Assembly: GCF_014645835.1 (NCBI RefSeq)
Contig: NZ_BMMM01000011.1
Location: forward strand, 248,001-312,000
Origin: Streptomyces albiflavescens
GTDB lineage: Bacteria > Actinomycetota > Actinomycetes > Streptomycetales > Streptomycetaceae
Direction of reading: 5' to 3'
Length of the DNA: 64,000 nt
The notes under the pieces were generated by a model that searched no databases, was not told where the DNA came from, and saw only the letters and a list, made by a program, of their open reading frames with translations. The position numbers and the translations under genes were made by a program. Each line of letters begins with the position of its first letter. The first letter of the stretch is position 1. Shown here one piece after another: positions 1 to 8,453 of this stretch.

Positions 1-854
1 AGATGAAGCGCTTCATCTTCACCGAGCGCAACGGCATCTACATCATCGACCTGCTCCAGTCGCTGTCGTACATCGACCGCGCCTACGAGTTCGTCAAGGA
101 GACCGTCGCCCACGGCGGCACGGTCATGTTCGTCGGCACGAAGAAGCAGGCGCAGGAGGCCATCGCCGAGCAGGCCACCCGCGTCGGCATGCCCTACGTC
201 AACCAGCGCTGGCTGGGCGGCATGCTCACCAACTTCTCCACCGTCTACAAGCGTCTGCAGCGCCTCAAGGAGCTCGAGCAGATCGACTTCGAGGACGTCG
301 CCGCTTCCGGTCTGACCAAGAAGGAGCTTCTCGTGCTCTCGCGCGAGAAGGCCAAGCTGGAGAAGACCCTCGGTGGTATCCGCGAGATGCAGAAGGTGCC
401 CAGCGCCGTCTGGATCGTGGACACCAAGAAGGAGCACATCGCGGTCGGCGAGGCCCGGAAGCTCAACATCCCGGTCGTCGCCATCCTCGACACCAACTGT
501 GACCCCGACGAGGTCGACTACAAGATCCCGGGCAACGACGACGCGATCCGCTCCGTCACCCTGCTCACCCGCGTGATCGCCGACGCCGTCGCCGAGGGCC
601 TCATCGCCCGCTCCGGCGCCGGCAAGGCCGAGGGTGACAAGGCCGCGGGCGAGCCGCTCGCCGCGTGGGAGCGCGACCTGCTCGAGGGCGAGAAGAAGGC
701 CGACGAGGCCGAGGTCCAGACCTCCGCCGAGACGGAGAAGGTCGCCGACGCCGAGCAGGCCGAGGCTCCGGCCGCCGAGGCTCCGGCCGCTGAGACTCCG
801 GCCGCTGAGGCTCCGGCCGCTGAGGCTCCGGCCGCGGACGCCGAGCAGGCCTGA
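1..854 (+). CDS. rpsB: 30S ribosomal protein S2 (5' end outside window)
   Basis: Ribosomal protein S2 of the small subunit, needed for S1 docking and initiation. The frame is open from base 3 and starts inside the conserved block [17 protein letters not shown], which in S2 proteins lies about 25 residues from the true start, so the beginning is cut by the window edge. Conserved S2 stretches follow ([49 protein letters not shown]). The last ~60 residues are a low-complexity Ala/Pro/Glu tail with repeated EAPAAE units, a common actinobacterial S2 extension. It is followed by a strong hairpin and then tsf, the usual rpsB-tsf order. Identification is secure; only the start is missing. Confidence 0.97.
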   Translation, partial: MKRFIFTERNGIYIIDLLQSLSYIDRAYEFVKETVAHGGTVMFVGTKKQAQEAIAEQATRVGMPYVNQRWLGGMLTNFSTVYKRLQRLKELEQIDFEDVAASGLTKKELLVLSREKAKLEKTLGGIREMQKVPSAVWIVDTKKEHIAVGEARKLNIPVVAILDTNCDPDEVDYKIPGNDDAIRSVTLLTRVIADAVAEGLIARSGAGKAEGDKAAGEPLAAWERDLLEGEKKADEAEVQTSAETEKVADAEQAEAPAAEAPAAETPAAEAPAAEAPAADAEQA

Positions 855-874
855 CCCCTCACCCCTTCGGGTTG

Positions 875-908
875 CGAACGGCGGGGGCCCCAAAGCCCCC
901 GCCGTTCG
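875..908 (+). terminator. rpsB-tsf intergenic hairpin
   Basis: A perfect 14-bp inverted repeat (875-888 with 895-908, 6-nt loop) lies between the rpsB stop and the tsf start. There is no T-tract, as is normal for Streptomyces terminators. In rpsB-tsf operons such a hairpin usually acts as a partial terminator or processing site, which lowers tsf transcript relative to rpsB. That role is inferred. Confidence 0.75.
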
Positions 909-948
909 GCCCGTAGATCTTCAGACTCCGAGAGAGATTCCAGGAATC

Positions 949-1785
949 ATGGCGAACTACACCGCCGCTGACGTCAAGAAGCTCCGTGAGCTCACCGGCG
1001 CCGGCATGATGGACTGCAAGAAGGCCCTGGACGAGGCCGACGGCAACGTCGACAAGGCCGTCGAGGCGCTGCGCATCAAGGGCCAGAAGGGCGTCGCCAA
1101 GCGCGAGGGCCGCTCCGCCGAGAACGGCGCTGTGGTTTCCATCATCGCTGACGACAACACCTCCGGTGTCCTGGTCGAGCTGAAGTGCGAGACGGACTTC
1201 GTCGCCAAGGGCGAGAAGTTCCAGGCCGTCGCCAACCAGATCGCGCAGCACGTCGCCGCGACCTCCCCGGCCGACCTCGACGCGCTCCTCGGCTCCGAGA
1301 TCGAGTCCGGCAAGACGGTTCAGGCGTTCGTCGACGAGGCCAACGCCAACCTGGGCGAGAAGATCGTCCTGGACCGCTTCGCCCAGTTCTCCGGCGCCTA
1401 CGTCACCGCGTACATGCACCGCACCATGCCCGACCTGCCCCCGCAGATCGGTGTTCTGGTCGAGCTGGACAAGGCCGACGCCGACCTCGCCAAGGGCATT
1501 GCCCAGCACATCGCCGCCTTCGCGCCGAAGTACCTCTCCCGCGAGGACGTCCCGGCCGAGGTCGTCGAGTCCGAGCGCCGCGTCGCCGAGGAGACCACCC
1601 GCGCCGAGGGCAAGCCCGAGGCCGCCCTCCCGAAGATCGTCGAGGGTCGCGTCAACGGCTTCTTCAAGGAGGCCACCCTCCTCGGTCAGCCGTACGCGCT
1701 CGACAACAAGAAGTCCGTCCAGAAGGTTCTGGACGAGGCCGGTGTCACCCTGAAGCGCTTCACGCGCATCAAGGTCGGCATCTGA
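949..1785 (+). CDS. tsf: elongation factor Ts
   Basis: Guanine-nucleotide exchange factor for EF-Tu. The ATG at 949 gives 278 residues, the normal actinobacterial length, and starts MANYTAADVKKLRELTGAGM, the typical N-terminal UBA-like module. The hallmark TDFVAK stretch that inserts into EF-Tu and the C-terminal dimerisation module are present. A short AGGA lies just upstream. It follows rpsB across a strong hairpin, so it is probably co-transcribed at a reduced level. Identification is secure. Confidence 0.97.
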   Translation: MANYTAADVKKLRELTGAGMMDCKKALDEADGNVDKAVEALRIKGQKGVAKREGRSAENGAVVSIIADDNTSGVLVELKCETDFVAKGEKFQAVANQIAQHVAATSPADLDALLGSEIESGKTVQAFVDEANANLGEKIVLDRFAQFSGAYVTAYMHRTMPDLPPQIGVLVELDKADADLAKGIAQHIAAFAPKYLSREDVPAEVVESERRVAEETTRAEGKPEAALPKIVEGRVNGFFKEATLLGQPYALDNKKSVQKVLDEAGVTLKRFTRIKVGI

Positions 1786-1884
1786 GTCCGTACCGCGATC
1801 GACGCGCGACCCCTATAGGGTCGACAGCAGTCGTCCGTGTACGCCGGCACCCACGCGCGTGTGCCGGACGACAGCAGATCTGAC

Positions 1885-1942
1885 GAGGAGGCCATTGCCG
1901 AGCATGGGATGCGAACGACACCCCAGCGGCAATGGCCTTCTT
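1885..1942 (+). promoter_or_regulatory. pyrH leader stem-loop
   Basis: A long dyad in the tsf-pyrH gap: 1885-1900 pairs with 1927-1942 (core GGCCATTGCCG with its complement, plus flanking pairs and two G-U pairs) around a 26-nt loop. It ends 26 nt before the pyrH ATG. It may terminate tsf transcription or act as a pyrH leader structure; the sequence does not decide. A second, weaker set of repeats (GTCGTCCG, CGGACGAC) lies at about 1830-1872. Confidence 0.5.
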
Positions 1943-1968
1943 CGTATGTGCACCATGAGGAGATCTCC

Positions 1969-2739
1969 ATGACCACCACCCAGGCCGACAAGGGCGAGAA
2001 GACCGACGACGGCAAAGGCGCGGGACGCTTTCTGCTGAAGCTTTCCGGCGAGGCGTTCGCCGGTGGCGGCGGACTGGGCGTCGATCCCGACGTGGTGCAC
2101 AAGATCGCCCGCGAGATCGCGGCCGTGGTGCGCGGCGGCGCCCAGATCGCGGTCGTCATCGGCGGCGGCAACTTCTTCCGCGGCGCCGAACTCCAGCAGC
2201 GCGGCATGGACCGGGCCCGCTCCGACTACATGGGCATGCTGGGCACGGTCATGAACTGCCTCGCTCTCCAGGACTTCCTGGAGAAGGAGGGCATCGACAG
2301 CCGCGTCCAGACCGCCATCACCATGGGTCAGGTCGCCGAGCCCTACATCCCGCTGCGCGCCGTGCGCCATCTGGAGAAGGGCCGTGTGGTCATCTTCGGC
2401 GCCGGTATGGGGATGCCGTACTTCTCCACCGACACCACGGCCGCCCAGCGCGCCCTGGAGATCGACGCCGAGGCCCTGCTGATGGGCAAGAACGGCGTGG
2501 ACGGGGTCTACGACTCCGACCCGAAGACCAACCCCGAGGCCGTCAAGTTCGACTCGCTCAGCTACGGCGAGGTCATCACCCGGGACCTCAAGGTCGCCGA
2601 CATGACCGCCATCACGCTGTGCCGGGACAACAAGCTGCCCATCCTGGTCTTCGAGCTCCTGGCGGAGGGCAATATCGCACGGGCGGTCAAGGGTGAGAAG
2701 ATCGGCACACTCGTGGGCGACCAGAGCGGCCGGTCCTGA
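1969..2739 (+). CDS. pyrH: UMP kinase
   Basis: Phosphorylates UMP to UDP in pyrimidine nucleotide synthesis; bacterial UMP kinase of the amino-acid-kinase fold. ATG 1969 was chosen because GAGGAG sits 6 nt upstream; 256 residues result. Visible family motifs are [11 protein letters not shown] (phosphate loop region), [10 protein letters not shown], the UMP-binding [13 protein letters not shown] and FSTDTTAA, and the C-terminal [13 protein letters not shown]. It sits between tsf and frr in the standard gene order. Confidence 0.96.
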   Translation: MTTTQADKGEKTDDGKGAGRFLLKLSGEAFAGGGGLGVDPDVVHKIAREIAAVVRGGAQIAVVIGGGNFFRGAELQQRGMDRARSDYMGMLGTVMNCLALQDFLEKEGIDSRVQTAITMGQVAEPYIPLRAVRHLEKGRVVIFGAGMGMPYFSTDTTAAQRALEIDAEALLMGKNGVDGVYDSDPKTNPEAVKFDSLSYGEVITRDLKVADMTAITLCRDNKLPILVFELLAEGNIARAVKGEKIGTLVGDQSGRS

Positions 2740-2911
2740 CGGGGACCATCCCGGACGGGGGACTAACCCCGACCGAGGACGGACCCTGACCGGGGGATGG
2801 ACAATGTCCTGCCGGTCCGGAACCGTGCAGGAATAAGACGCGACGCAGCCGGCCGCCGACCCCGACGAGGAAACAGCTGCCGGGCCTACTCAAGACACGC
2901 AGGAGCAAGTG

Positions 2912-3469
2912 GTGATCGAAGAGACCCTCCTCGAGGCCGAGGAGAAGATGGAGAAGGCCGTCGTGGTCGCCAAGGAGGACTTCGCCGCGATCCGCACCGG
3001 TCGTGCGCACCCGGCGATGTTCAACAAGATCGTGGCCGACTACTACGGCGCACTGACGCCGATCAACCAGCTGGCCTCGTTCTCGGTGCCGGAGCCGCGC
3101 ATGGCCGTGGTGACCCCGTTCGACAAGAGCGCGCTGCGCAACATCGAGCAGGCGATCCGGGATTCCGACCTGGGCGTCAACCCGAGCAACGACGGCAACA
3201 TCATCCGAGTGGTGTTCCCGGAGCTGACCGAGGAGCGCCGCAAGGACTACATCAAAGTCGCCAAGACCAAGGGCGAGGACGCCAAGGTCTCGATCCGCTC
3301 CGTTCGCCGCAAGGCGAAGGACGCCATCGACAAGCTGATCAAGGACGGCGAGGTCGGTGAGGACGAGGGCCGTCGTGCGGAGAAGGAGCTCGACGACACC
3401 ACGGCAAAGTACGTTGCTCAGGTGGACGAGCTCCTGAAGCACAAGGAAGCGGAGCTGCTCGAGGTCTGA
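2912..3469 (+). CDS. frr: ribosome recycling factor
   Basis: Works with EF-G to split post-termination ribosomes. GTG 2912 is preferred over the adjacent GTG at 2909 because AGGAG (2901-2905) is then spaced 6 nt and the protein begins [15 protein letters not shown]; 185 residues, the family length. Typical RRF stretches are [22 protein letters not shown], the [13 protein letters not shown] loop and the C-terminal helical region. The stop overlaps the cdsA start by one base (TGATG), so translation is coupled. The preceding 170-nt gap has G-rich dyads but no clear gene. Confidence 0.96.
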   Translation: MIEETLLEAEEKMEKAVVVAKEDFAAIRTGRAHPAMFNKIVADYYGALTPINQLASFSVPEPRMAVVTPFDKSALRNIEQAIRDSDLGVNPSNDGNIIRVVFPELTEERRKDYIKVAKTKGEDAKVSIRSVRRKAKDAIDKLIKDGEVGEDEGRRAEKELDDTTAKYVAQVDELLKHKEAELLEV

Positions 3470-4590
3470 TGAACGAATCTTCCTGGGGGGCGCCGCCACA
3501 AGCCGGGTACTGGGGGCCGTCCGAGCAGGGGCCTGTCCAGGGGGCAGCCCCGGCGGGTCCCGCGTACGATGCGCATGACGCGCAGCAGACTCGGCCCATG
3601 CCCATCGTGCCCGACGTACCCGCACATGGCGGAGACCAGGATGGCGATCGGGGGGCCGCTCGGCTGGGCGGCCCCCTGTTCCGCGAACCGCCGGCGGCGT
3701 CCTACGGGGATCCGTCACAGAAGCCGCAGGAGCCCATGCCCAGCGCCCCACAGCCCGCCCCCGCACCGCAGAAGAAGAGTGCGGGACGCGACCTGGGCTC
3801 GGCCATAGGAGTCGGCGTCGGGCTCGGTGCGGTGATCGTCGCGTCGTTGTTCGTCGTCAAGGCCGTCTTCGTCGGAGTGATAGCGGTCGCCGTGGTGGTG
3901 GGCCTCTGGGAGCTCACCTCACGGCTGGAGGAGCGCAAGGGCATCAAGGCGCCCCTCGTTCCGCTGGCGCTCGGTGGTGCCGCGATGATCGTCGCCGGTT
4001 ACGTCCGGGGCGCCGAGGGCGCGTGGGTGGCGATGGCGCTCACCGCGCTGGCCGTCCTGGTCTGGCGCATGACGGAACCGCCCGAGGGCTATCTCAAGGA
4101 CGTCACGGCGGGGGTCTTCGCGGCCTTCTATGTGCCGTTCCTGGCGACGTTCGTGGCGATGATGCTGACGGCCGACGACGGCCCGCGCCGCGTCCTGACC
4201 TTCCTGCTCCTGACTGTCGTCAGCGACACCGGCGCCTATGCGATCGGCTGGCGGTTCGGCAGGCACAAGCTGGCGCCACGCATCAGCCCCGGCAAGACCC
4301 GCGAAGGCCTGTTCGGAGCGGTGAGCTTCGCGATGGCGGCGGGTGCGCTGTGTATGCAGTTCCTGATCGAAGACGGCACCTGGTGGCAGGGCCTGCTCCT
4401 GGGCCTCGCGGTCGCGGCCAGCGCCACACTCGGCGACCTCGGTGAGTCCATGATCAAGCGGGACCTGGGCATCAAGGACATGGGCACCTTGCTGCCGGGG
4501 CACGGCGGGATCATGGACCGGCTGGACTCGTTGCTTCCGACGGCTCCGGTGGTGTGGCTGCTGCTGGTGATCTTCGTAGGTTCCGGCTGA
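3469..4590 (+). CDS. cdsA: phosphatidate cytidylyltransferase (CDP-DAG synthase)
   Basis: Makes CDP-diacylglycerol from phosphatidate and CTP at the membrane, the branch point of phospholipid synthesis. It has 373 residues: an unusual ~100-residue Pro/Gln-rich cytoplasmic N-terminus, as in other streptomycetes, then about eight hydrophobic segments. The CTP-transferase signature lies near residues 327-353 (SMIKRDLGIKDMG, then LLPGHGGIMDRLD), preceded by the SPGKTREGLFG loop. The ATG overlaps the frr stop. The stop codon lies in a short tandem duplication (see findings). Confidence 0.95.
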   Translation: MNESSWGAPPQAGYWGPSEQGPVQGAAPAGPAYDAHDAQQTRPMPIVPDVPAHGGDQDGDRGAARLGGPLFREPPAASYGDPSQKPQEPMPSAPQPAPAPQKKSAGRDLGSAIGVGVGLGAVIVASLFVVKAVFVGVIAVAVVVGLWELTSRLEERKGIKAPLVPLALGGAAMIVAGYVRGAEGAWVAMALTALAVLVWRMTEPPEGYLKDVTAGVFAAFYVPFLATFVAMMLTADDGPRRVLTFLLLTVVSDTGAYAIGWRFGRHKLAPRISPGKTREGLFGAVSFAMAAGALCMQFLIEDGTWWQGLLLGLAVAASATLGDLGESMIKRDLGIKDMGTLLPGHGGIMDRLDSLLPTAPVVWLLLVIFVGSG

Positions 4591-4607
4591 TCTTCGTGAG
4601 ATCCGGC
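4568..4607 (+). repeat. 20-bp tandem duplication at the cdsA stop
   Basis: Two 20-bp units (4568-4587 and 4588-4607) match at 17 of 20 positions. The cdsA stop TGA is the first codon of the second unit, so the second unit looks like a duplicated gene end lying just past the stop. Confidence 0.6.
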
Positions 4608-4702
4608 TGACCCGCGTTCGCGATCGCGGACGGTACGCCACTGACCTGCGGTTTTGGCGGTTGGGGGCTCGTTGTCCACTGGGCGGCGGGCCCCCTCCGT
4701 AT

Positions 4703-4743
4703 ATCTGCGTCACTGGTAGGGCCATGCCTGAGCCCGGAGAACT
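4703..4743 (+). mobile_element. attL-like copy of the rlmN start
   Basis: Positions 4703-4743 match 7189-7229, which spans the rlmN start codon, at 37 of 41 positions in the same orientation. The longest identical block is AGCCCGGAGAACT (4731-4743 and 7217-7229). The copy carries a displaced ATGCC with no rlmN behind it. I read it as the left attachment site of an element that integrated into the 5' end of rlmN. The integrase remnant begins directly inside it. Confidence 0.8.
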
Positions 4744-4750
4744 GGCAGTG

Positions 4751-5176
4751 TCAGGGCAGCGATAAGTCCCCTACCAGCGCGTTTGGCGCGGATAGGGGGC
4801 CTGGAGTGGGCCACTGGGCCGTCTCTGGGCCGTCAGGCTCGCGCGGAGCGGGCAGAAGCACCCGATCCACGGCCTTCCTCGTACGCTCCTGGCTCGACGG
4901 CATCAGGTGCGCGTACACCCGCAGCGTCAACCCAGGGTCGGAGTGCCCCAGGTACTCACTCACGGCCTTGATGCTCTCGCCGGCGTCCAGCAGCACCGAG
5001 GCGTAGAAGTGCCTCAGGGCGTGCATGCCGTGCTCACGAGCGGACTCGTACTTACCGTCCTCCCCGGGTGCCCCGATCAAGTGCCCGCGCGAGCGCGGGC
5101 TGGCCCCTGGGGCCCGACCCCTCTGCGCCTTCGGCGCCGGGGCCGACCCCTGGGGCCGCAGCAAGCGACGGCCCAT
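4751..5176 (-). pseudogene. tyrosine integrase C-terminal remnant
   Basis: Only the C-terminal catalytic part of a tyrosine site-specific recombinase remains. It shows HALRHFYASVLLDAG (H-x-x-R box), EYLGHSDP (second His) and LRVYAHLMPSS (nucleophilic Tyr), then the usual R-T-R-K-A tail. The recognisable match starts near GEDGKYESAREHG; upstream the frame runs into Pro/Arg/Gly-rich noise and the N-terminal DNA-binding and core-binding parts (about 300 residues in the family) are absent. The gene ends 8 bp from the attL-like repeat, the classical position for an int gene. The element can no longer integrate or excise on its own. Confidence 0.85.
4814..4833 (+). promoter_or_regulatory. candidate integrase arm sites, left
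   Basis: Two direct copies of CTGGGCCGT (4814-4822, 4825-4833) with an 11-bp period, about 70 bp inside the attL-like repeat. An identical pair with the same period and orientation lies inside the other end (7091-7110). The layout fits arm-type binding sites of a tyrosine integrase; that role is inferred. Confidence 0.5.
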
Positions 5177-5295
5177 GAGTACAGACCTGGACGCGGAGTC
5201 ACCTGGTCAGGACGTGCCTTCGGCGGGGGCGCTCAGGCTCCGAGATGGAGGGGGCGCCGTTCGCGAGTGCCGGCCGAGTGTGGCGTGCGCGGGGT

Positions 5296-5445
5296 GCTCC
5301 CATCCCGTCTGCCATCGACCCAGGCAGAGCCGAGCAGTCGCGGCCCAGGGCGTCCAGGTCGTTCGTACAGTGGCGCGCTCCACCTGGACGCCACGGACCA
5401 CGCCCGCTCCACGGTGTGTGGGTCGACGGCAGACGGGATGAGAGC
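5296..5445. repeat. 150-bp imperfect palindrome
   Basis: Arms 5301-5322 and 5419-5440 are complementary at 21 of 22 positions. An inner pair, 5349-5359 and 5382-5392, is perfectly complementary over 11 bp, and both share exactly the same centre (5370.5). Many intervening positions also pair. The whole stretch can fold into one large cruciform. The surrounding gap 5177-5494 holds no convincing gene. Confidence 0.75.
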
Positions 5446-5494
5446 TGGGGTAAGTGGTGGGCTGAGGGAGCAGCGAGCGCGGGAAGACTGCGGT

Positions 5495-5989
5495 TCAGTA
5501 CCAGAAGGCCTTGACGACGGCGTGCCCCGTGGGGACAGTCCGGGTGTAGAAGGCCTGCAGGTCGGTGTGGTGCCTGAGGAACCAGCCCTTGACCTCGGCT
5601 TCGTCGAAGTCAGAGAAGGGAGGCAGGACCTTCCGCCGGGCCGCTTCCCAAAGATCGCCGAAGGAGACCGCAGCCAGGAAGTCTGCTACCTCGCGCACTT
5701 GGGCGGGGCGGAGTATCAGAAACGGCGGTTGGGCGTAGGTGGCGTGGTACACAGGGCTGCCCCCGAAGACCGGGAGCTCCCAGGCACGAGAACCTTGCAG
5801 GGTGTACGCCGCCTCGTAAACCTCATGGAGTTCTTGAAAGTTTCGTTCCACGAGTTTGGCGATTCCGGCCCGGCGTTCGGCCTGGAAGCGGTCGAAGTCC
5901 CTGGCGGCCCCCATGAGCTCCTCCAGCCAAGCCCAGTCTTCTCGGATGTCGGACTCCGGCATGGCCCGCAGCTGCATCTCGATGCTCAT
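5495..5989 (-). CDS. DUF1877-like protein
   Basis: Function unknown. The product is 164 residues if translation starts at the ATG giving MSIEMQLRAMPES, which resembles the start of small DUF1877 (YfbM-like) proteins; ATGs 9 and 30 codons-equivalents of sequence upstream (5998, and the longer frame from 6019) are alternatives and no clear ribosome site decides. Family-like features are an Asp/Glu-rich first half, a VFGGSPVY stretch, LRPAQVREVADFL in the middle and a C-terminal LQAFYTRTVPTGHAVV. It is cargo of the rlmN-inserted element and is transcribed toward the integrase remnant. Assignment to the family rests on recall of its pattern, not a search. Confidence 0.6.
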   Translation of the reverse strand: MSIEMQLRAMPESDIREDWAWLEELMGAARDFDRFQAERRAGIAKLVERNFQELHEVYEAAYTLQGSRAWELPVFGGSPVYHATYAQPPFLILRPAQVREVADFLAAVSFGDLWEAARRKVLPPFSDFDEAEVKGWFLRHHTDLQAFYTRTVPTGHAVVKAFWY

Positions 5990-6483
5990 GCCGCGCATTC
6001 TGGCCGAGGCAACCGACAACGTCGATTCGGTCGGCTGACATCAACGCCTGACACCAACAAGTGCGGACGGAGCCGACCAACGCCGAATGGCAACGGACGA
6101 TCAGCCGAGGAGACCGGCGGTTTGGCTGGCGTCGCCGACCCCCCGTGGTCGACCTGATATGGATGAGGCCACAGGTTCAAATCCTGTGCCCAGCGCGGGG
6201 CCCGACTCGCCGGAAGCTTACGGGGCCGTGATCACTCGCCCCATGGCAGCTCCAGCCCAAAGTCTCGGAGCCAACCTCTCGCCGTCGTCGACTACAGGTC
6301 GTGTGGTGGGTTACGGGGTTGGCATCCCAAAGAGGAGGACAGCCACCAGTATGTACACCGGAATGGCTAGGGCCACAGCTAGGGAATCCGCAGGTCACGC
6401 CTGTGATCGCCCCACCTCGCTCCTAAAGCGGGGGTCGCAGTTCGCAGTCTCCTCCGGTCGAGATCGCCGCCGGACGGCGTCGC
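5990..6483. other. element interior without a clear gene
   Basis: No frame here looks protein-coding on either strand. The one structured item is a tRNA T-arm-like motif at 6171-6195. The stretch is probably decayed remains of the integrated element. Confidence 0.5.
6171..6195 (+). other. tRNA 3'-end-like fragment
   Basis: ACAGG-TTCAAAT-CCTGT forms a canonical T-arm (5-bp stem, 7-nt loop with the TTCAAAT consensus), followed by GCCCAGC and G, which would fit an acceptor strand plus discriminator. The upstream 45 bases do not fold into convincing D and anticodon arms, so this is not a full tRNA. It may be a tRNA 3' end carried as an attachment-site remnant. Confidence 0.4.
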
Positions 6484-6717
6484 TCATCGCCGGTAAATCA
6501 AGGGCACAGACGCCAGTCGCGCCACAGAGGAGACCAGCCCTGGTATGAGGAACCATGCCGGCAGATTCTCCGCCGGCATCCCGACGGCGAGGACCGCTAC
6601 GGACACCATCAGCTGCACGGCTGCCACGCAGCGGCCGAGCGTCCGGTTCGGAGGCAGCCAGGGCAGCGCGGCCCAGGCGACGGGCACCAGTAGCCATAGA
6701 ACGAGCGCGATAACCAT
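6484..6717 (-). CDS. small two-helix membrane protein
   Basis: Predicted 77-residue protein with two long hydrophobic segments, one at residues 1-20 (MVIALVLWLLVPVAWAALPW) and one at about 30-60, joined by a short polar loop with Arg residues. AGAAGG lies about 5 nt upstream of the ATG, which supports real translation. Small hydrophobic proteins of this kind are common in actinomycete integrative elements (for example spread or entry-exclusion functions), but no specific family is recognised. Confidence 0.55.
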   Translation of the reverse strand: MVIALVLWLLVPVAWAALPWLPPNRTLGRCVAAVQLMVSVAVLAVGMPAENLPAWFLIPGLVSSVARLASVPLIYRR

Positions 6718-7090
6718 TAGTGCCTTCTGTCTACCGATTCACCGGCTTGGTGGCCCCGGAGGATCTGGGGCTCCCTGCGAACCGACGACCGAGCGCGTTA
6801 GACCATATGCGCCTCGGTGCTGCTGGAGTGAGTCAGCGGTACGGGGTGAGTGTCTAACTGCGTGACAACGCCAGCGAACAACAGCGGACGAGCGCGGACG
6901 GCTGCGGACCATCCGCGCAGGTGACAGACACGTGTAGCCCACGACCTCTTCGTCCCGAAGCAACTTGGGTCGGCGTCATGAGCAGTCCCGTTTTGGCTCC
7001 CATGGCCCCTCCCGGATGAGTCGCGCTCGATGGTCGTTGCACCATAGCCACCGGCACTGACATCGCCAGGAGGTCCGCCCGAGTGCCGCG
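6718..7090. other. element right end, no gene recognised
   Basis: Frames here are short and lack coding character. The segment leads into the right arm repeats and the attR-like site. Confidence 0.45.
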
Positions 7091-7110
7091 CTGGGCCGTC
7101 CCTGGGCCGT
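7091..7110 (+). promoter_or_regulatory. candidate integrase arm sites, right
   Basis: CTGGGCCGT at 7091-7099 and 7102-7110, the same spacing and orientation as the pair at the left end (4814-4833), about 80 bp inside the attR-like repeat. Confidence 0.5.
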
Positions 7111-7188
7111 GCGAGGCCGACCAAGGCTGACAGCCGGCACCCACGGGTGACCGCCCCCACCCCGCTCTGGCCTGGGCTGGTGGAGTTG

Positions 7189-7229
7189 ATCTGCGACACT
7201 GGTACAGCCATGCCTAAGCCCGGAGAACT
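7189..7229 (+). mobile_element. attR-like site overlapping the rlmN start
   Basis: Right-hand copy of the 41-bp repeat (37/41 match to 4703-4743). It contains the functional rlmN ATG at 7210, so integration rebuilt the gene start while replacing the DNA upstream. The rlmN promoter is therefore now supplied by element DNA; this is an inference from the layout. Confidence 0.8.
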
Positions 7230-8316
7230 CACTTTCGTCGCCCCGCGCGGAGCCAAGAAGCCGCCGCGGCACCTTGCCGATCTCACGCCTGCCGAGCGTA
7301 AAGAGGCGGTTGCCGCGATCGGCGAGAAGCCGTTTCGTGCCAAGCAGCTCTCGCAGCACTACTTCGCGCGGTACGCGCACGACCCCGTGGAGTGGACGGA
7401 CATCCCGGCCGCTTCGCGCGGCAAGCTCCAGGAGGCGCTGCTCCCTGAGCTGATGACCGTCGTGCGGCATCTGTCCACCGATCAGGACACCACCCGCAAG
7501 ACCCTGTGGCGGCTCTTCGACGGCACGCTCGTCGAGTCGGTGCTGATGCGCTACCCGGACCGGGTGACCATGTGCATCAGCTCGCAGGCCGGCTGCGGGA
7601 TGAACTGTCCGTTCTGCGCCACCGGACAGGCCGGTCTCGACCGGAACCTGTCGACCGGTGAGATCGTGCACCAGATCGTGGACGGGATGCGCGCCCTCAG
7701 GGACGGCGAGATCCCGGGTGGTCCGGCGCGGCTGAGCAACATCGTCTTCATGGGCATGGGCGAGCCGCTCGCCAACTACAAGCGAGTGGTCGGGGCGATC
7801 CGGGCTCTCACCGACCCCGAGCCCGACGGGCTGGGGTTGTCACAGCGCGGAATCACCGTGTCCACCGTGGGGCTGGTTCCCGCGATCCACCGGTTCTCCG
7901 ACGAGGGCTTCAAGTGCCGCCTCGCCATCTCGCTGCACGCGCCGGACGACGAGCTGCGCGACACTCTCGTACCGGTCAATACGCGGTGGAAGGTGCGGGA
8001 AGTTCTCGACGCGGGCTGGGAGTACGCGGCCAGGTCTGGGCGTCGGCTGTCCATCGAGTACGCCCTGATCCGGGACATCAACGACCAGGCGTGGCGCGGT
8101 GACCGGCTCGGGCGGCTGCTCAAGGGCAAGCCGGTGCACGTCAACCTCATCCCGTTGAACCCGACTCCGGGTTCGAAGTGGACCGCCTCGCGGCCCGAGG
8201 ACGAGAAGGCGTTCGTCGAGGCGATCGCGGCCCACGGGGTGCCGGTGACCATCCGGGACACCCGGGGTCAGGAGATCGACGGGGCGTGCGGTCAGCTCGC
8301 CGCCACCGAGCGGTAA
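7210..8316 (+). CDS. rlmN: dual-specificity RNA methyltransferase RlmN
   Basis: Radical-SAM enzyme that methylates C2 of an adenine in 23S rRNA and in some tRNAs. ATG 7210 gives 368 residues starting [14 protein letters not shown]. The 4Fe-4S motif CxxxCxxC is present as C129, C133 and C136 (GCGMNCPFC). C122 in the MCISSQ stretch and C360 near the C-terminus (DGACGQLA) match the two conserved cysteines used in methyl transfer. SAM-binding stretches such as [11 protein letters not shown] are clear. The start codon lies inside the attR-like repeat, so integration preserved the reading frame. Confidence 0.95.
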   Translation: MPKPGELTFVAPRGAKKPPRHLADLTPAERKEAVAAIGEKPFRAKQLSQHYFARYAHDPVEWTDIPAASRGKLQEALLPELMTVVRHLSTDQDTTRKTLWRLFDGTLVESVLMRYPDRVTMCISSQAGCGMNCPFCATGQAGLDRNLSTGEIVHQIVDGMRALRDGEIPGGPARLSNIVFMGMGEPLANYKRVVGAIRALTDPEPDGLGLSQRGITVSTVGLVPAIHRFSDEGFKCRLAISLHAPDDELRDTLVPVNTRWKVREVLDAGWEYAARSGRRLSIEYALIRDINDQAWRGDRLGRLLKGKPVHVNLIPLNPTPGSKWTASRPEDEKAFVEAIAAHGVPVTIRDTRGQEIDGACGQLAATER

Positions 8317-8344
8317 TCTGTCCTGCGTCCGTACATCTTCATAT

Positions 8345-8435
8345 TCCGACAGGGGAGCGCCACAGCGCTGAGAGTGCGGGAGAGACCGCAGACCCTCTGA
8401 ACCTTGCCCAGGTCATTCTGGGTAGGAAGTTCGGT
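8345..8435 (+). promoter_or_regulatory. TPP riboswitch (THI element)
   Basis: The conserved THI-box blocks are present in order: GGGGAGC, then CTGAGAG, GACCCT, TGAACCT and GGGTAGGAAG. A closing helix can form between CCGA (8346-8349) and TCGG (8431-8434). It lies upstream of the thiamine ABC transporter and is followed by a terminator-type hairpin, so thiamine pyrophosphate would turn the operon off. This is an established RNA family; the off-switch mode is inferred from the hairpin. Confidence 0.95.
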
Positions 8436-8453
8436 CACCACTCAAGCTGTTGC

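Noticed and set aside
6123-6195. Complete tRNA gene
   Set aside because: Only the T-arm is convincing; D and anticodon arms and two acceptor pairs fail.
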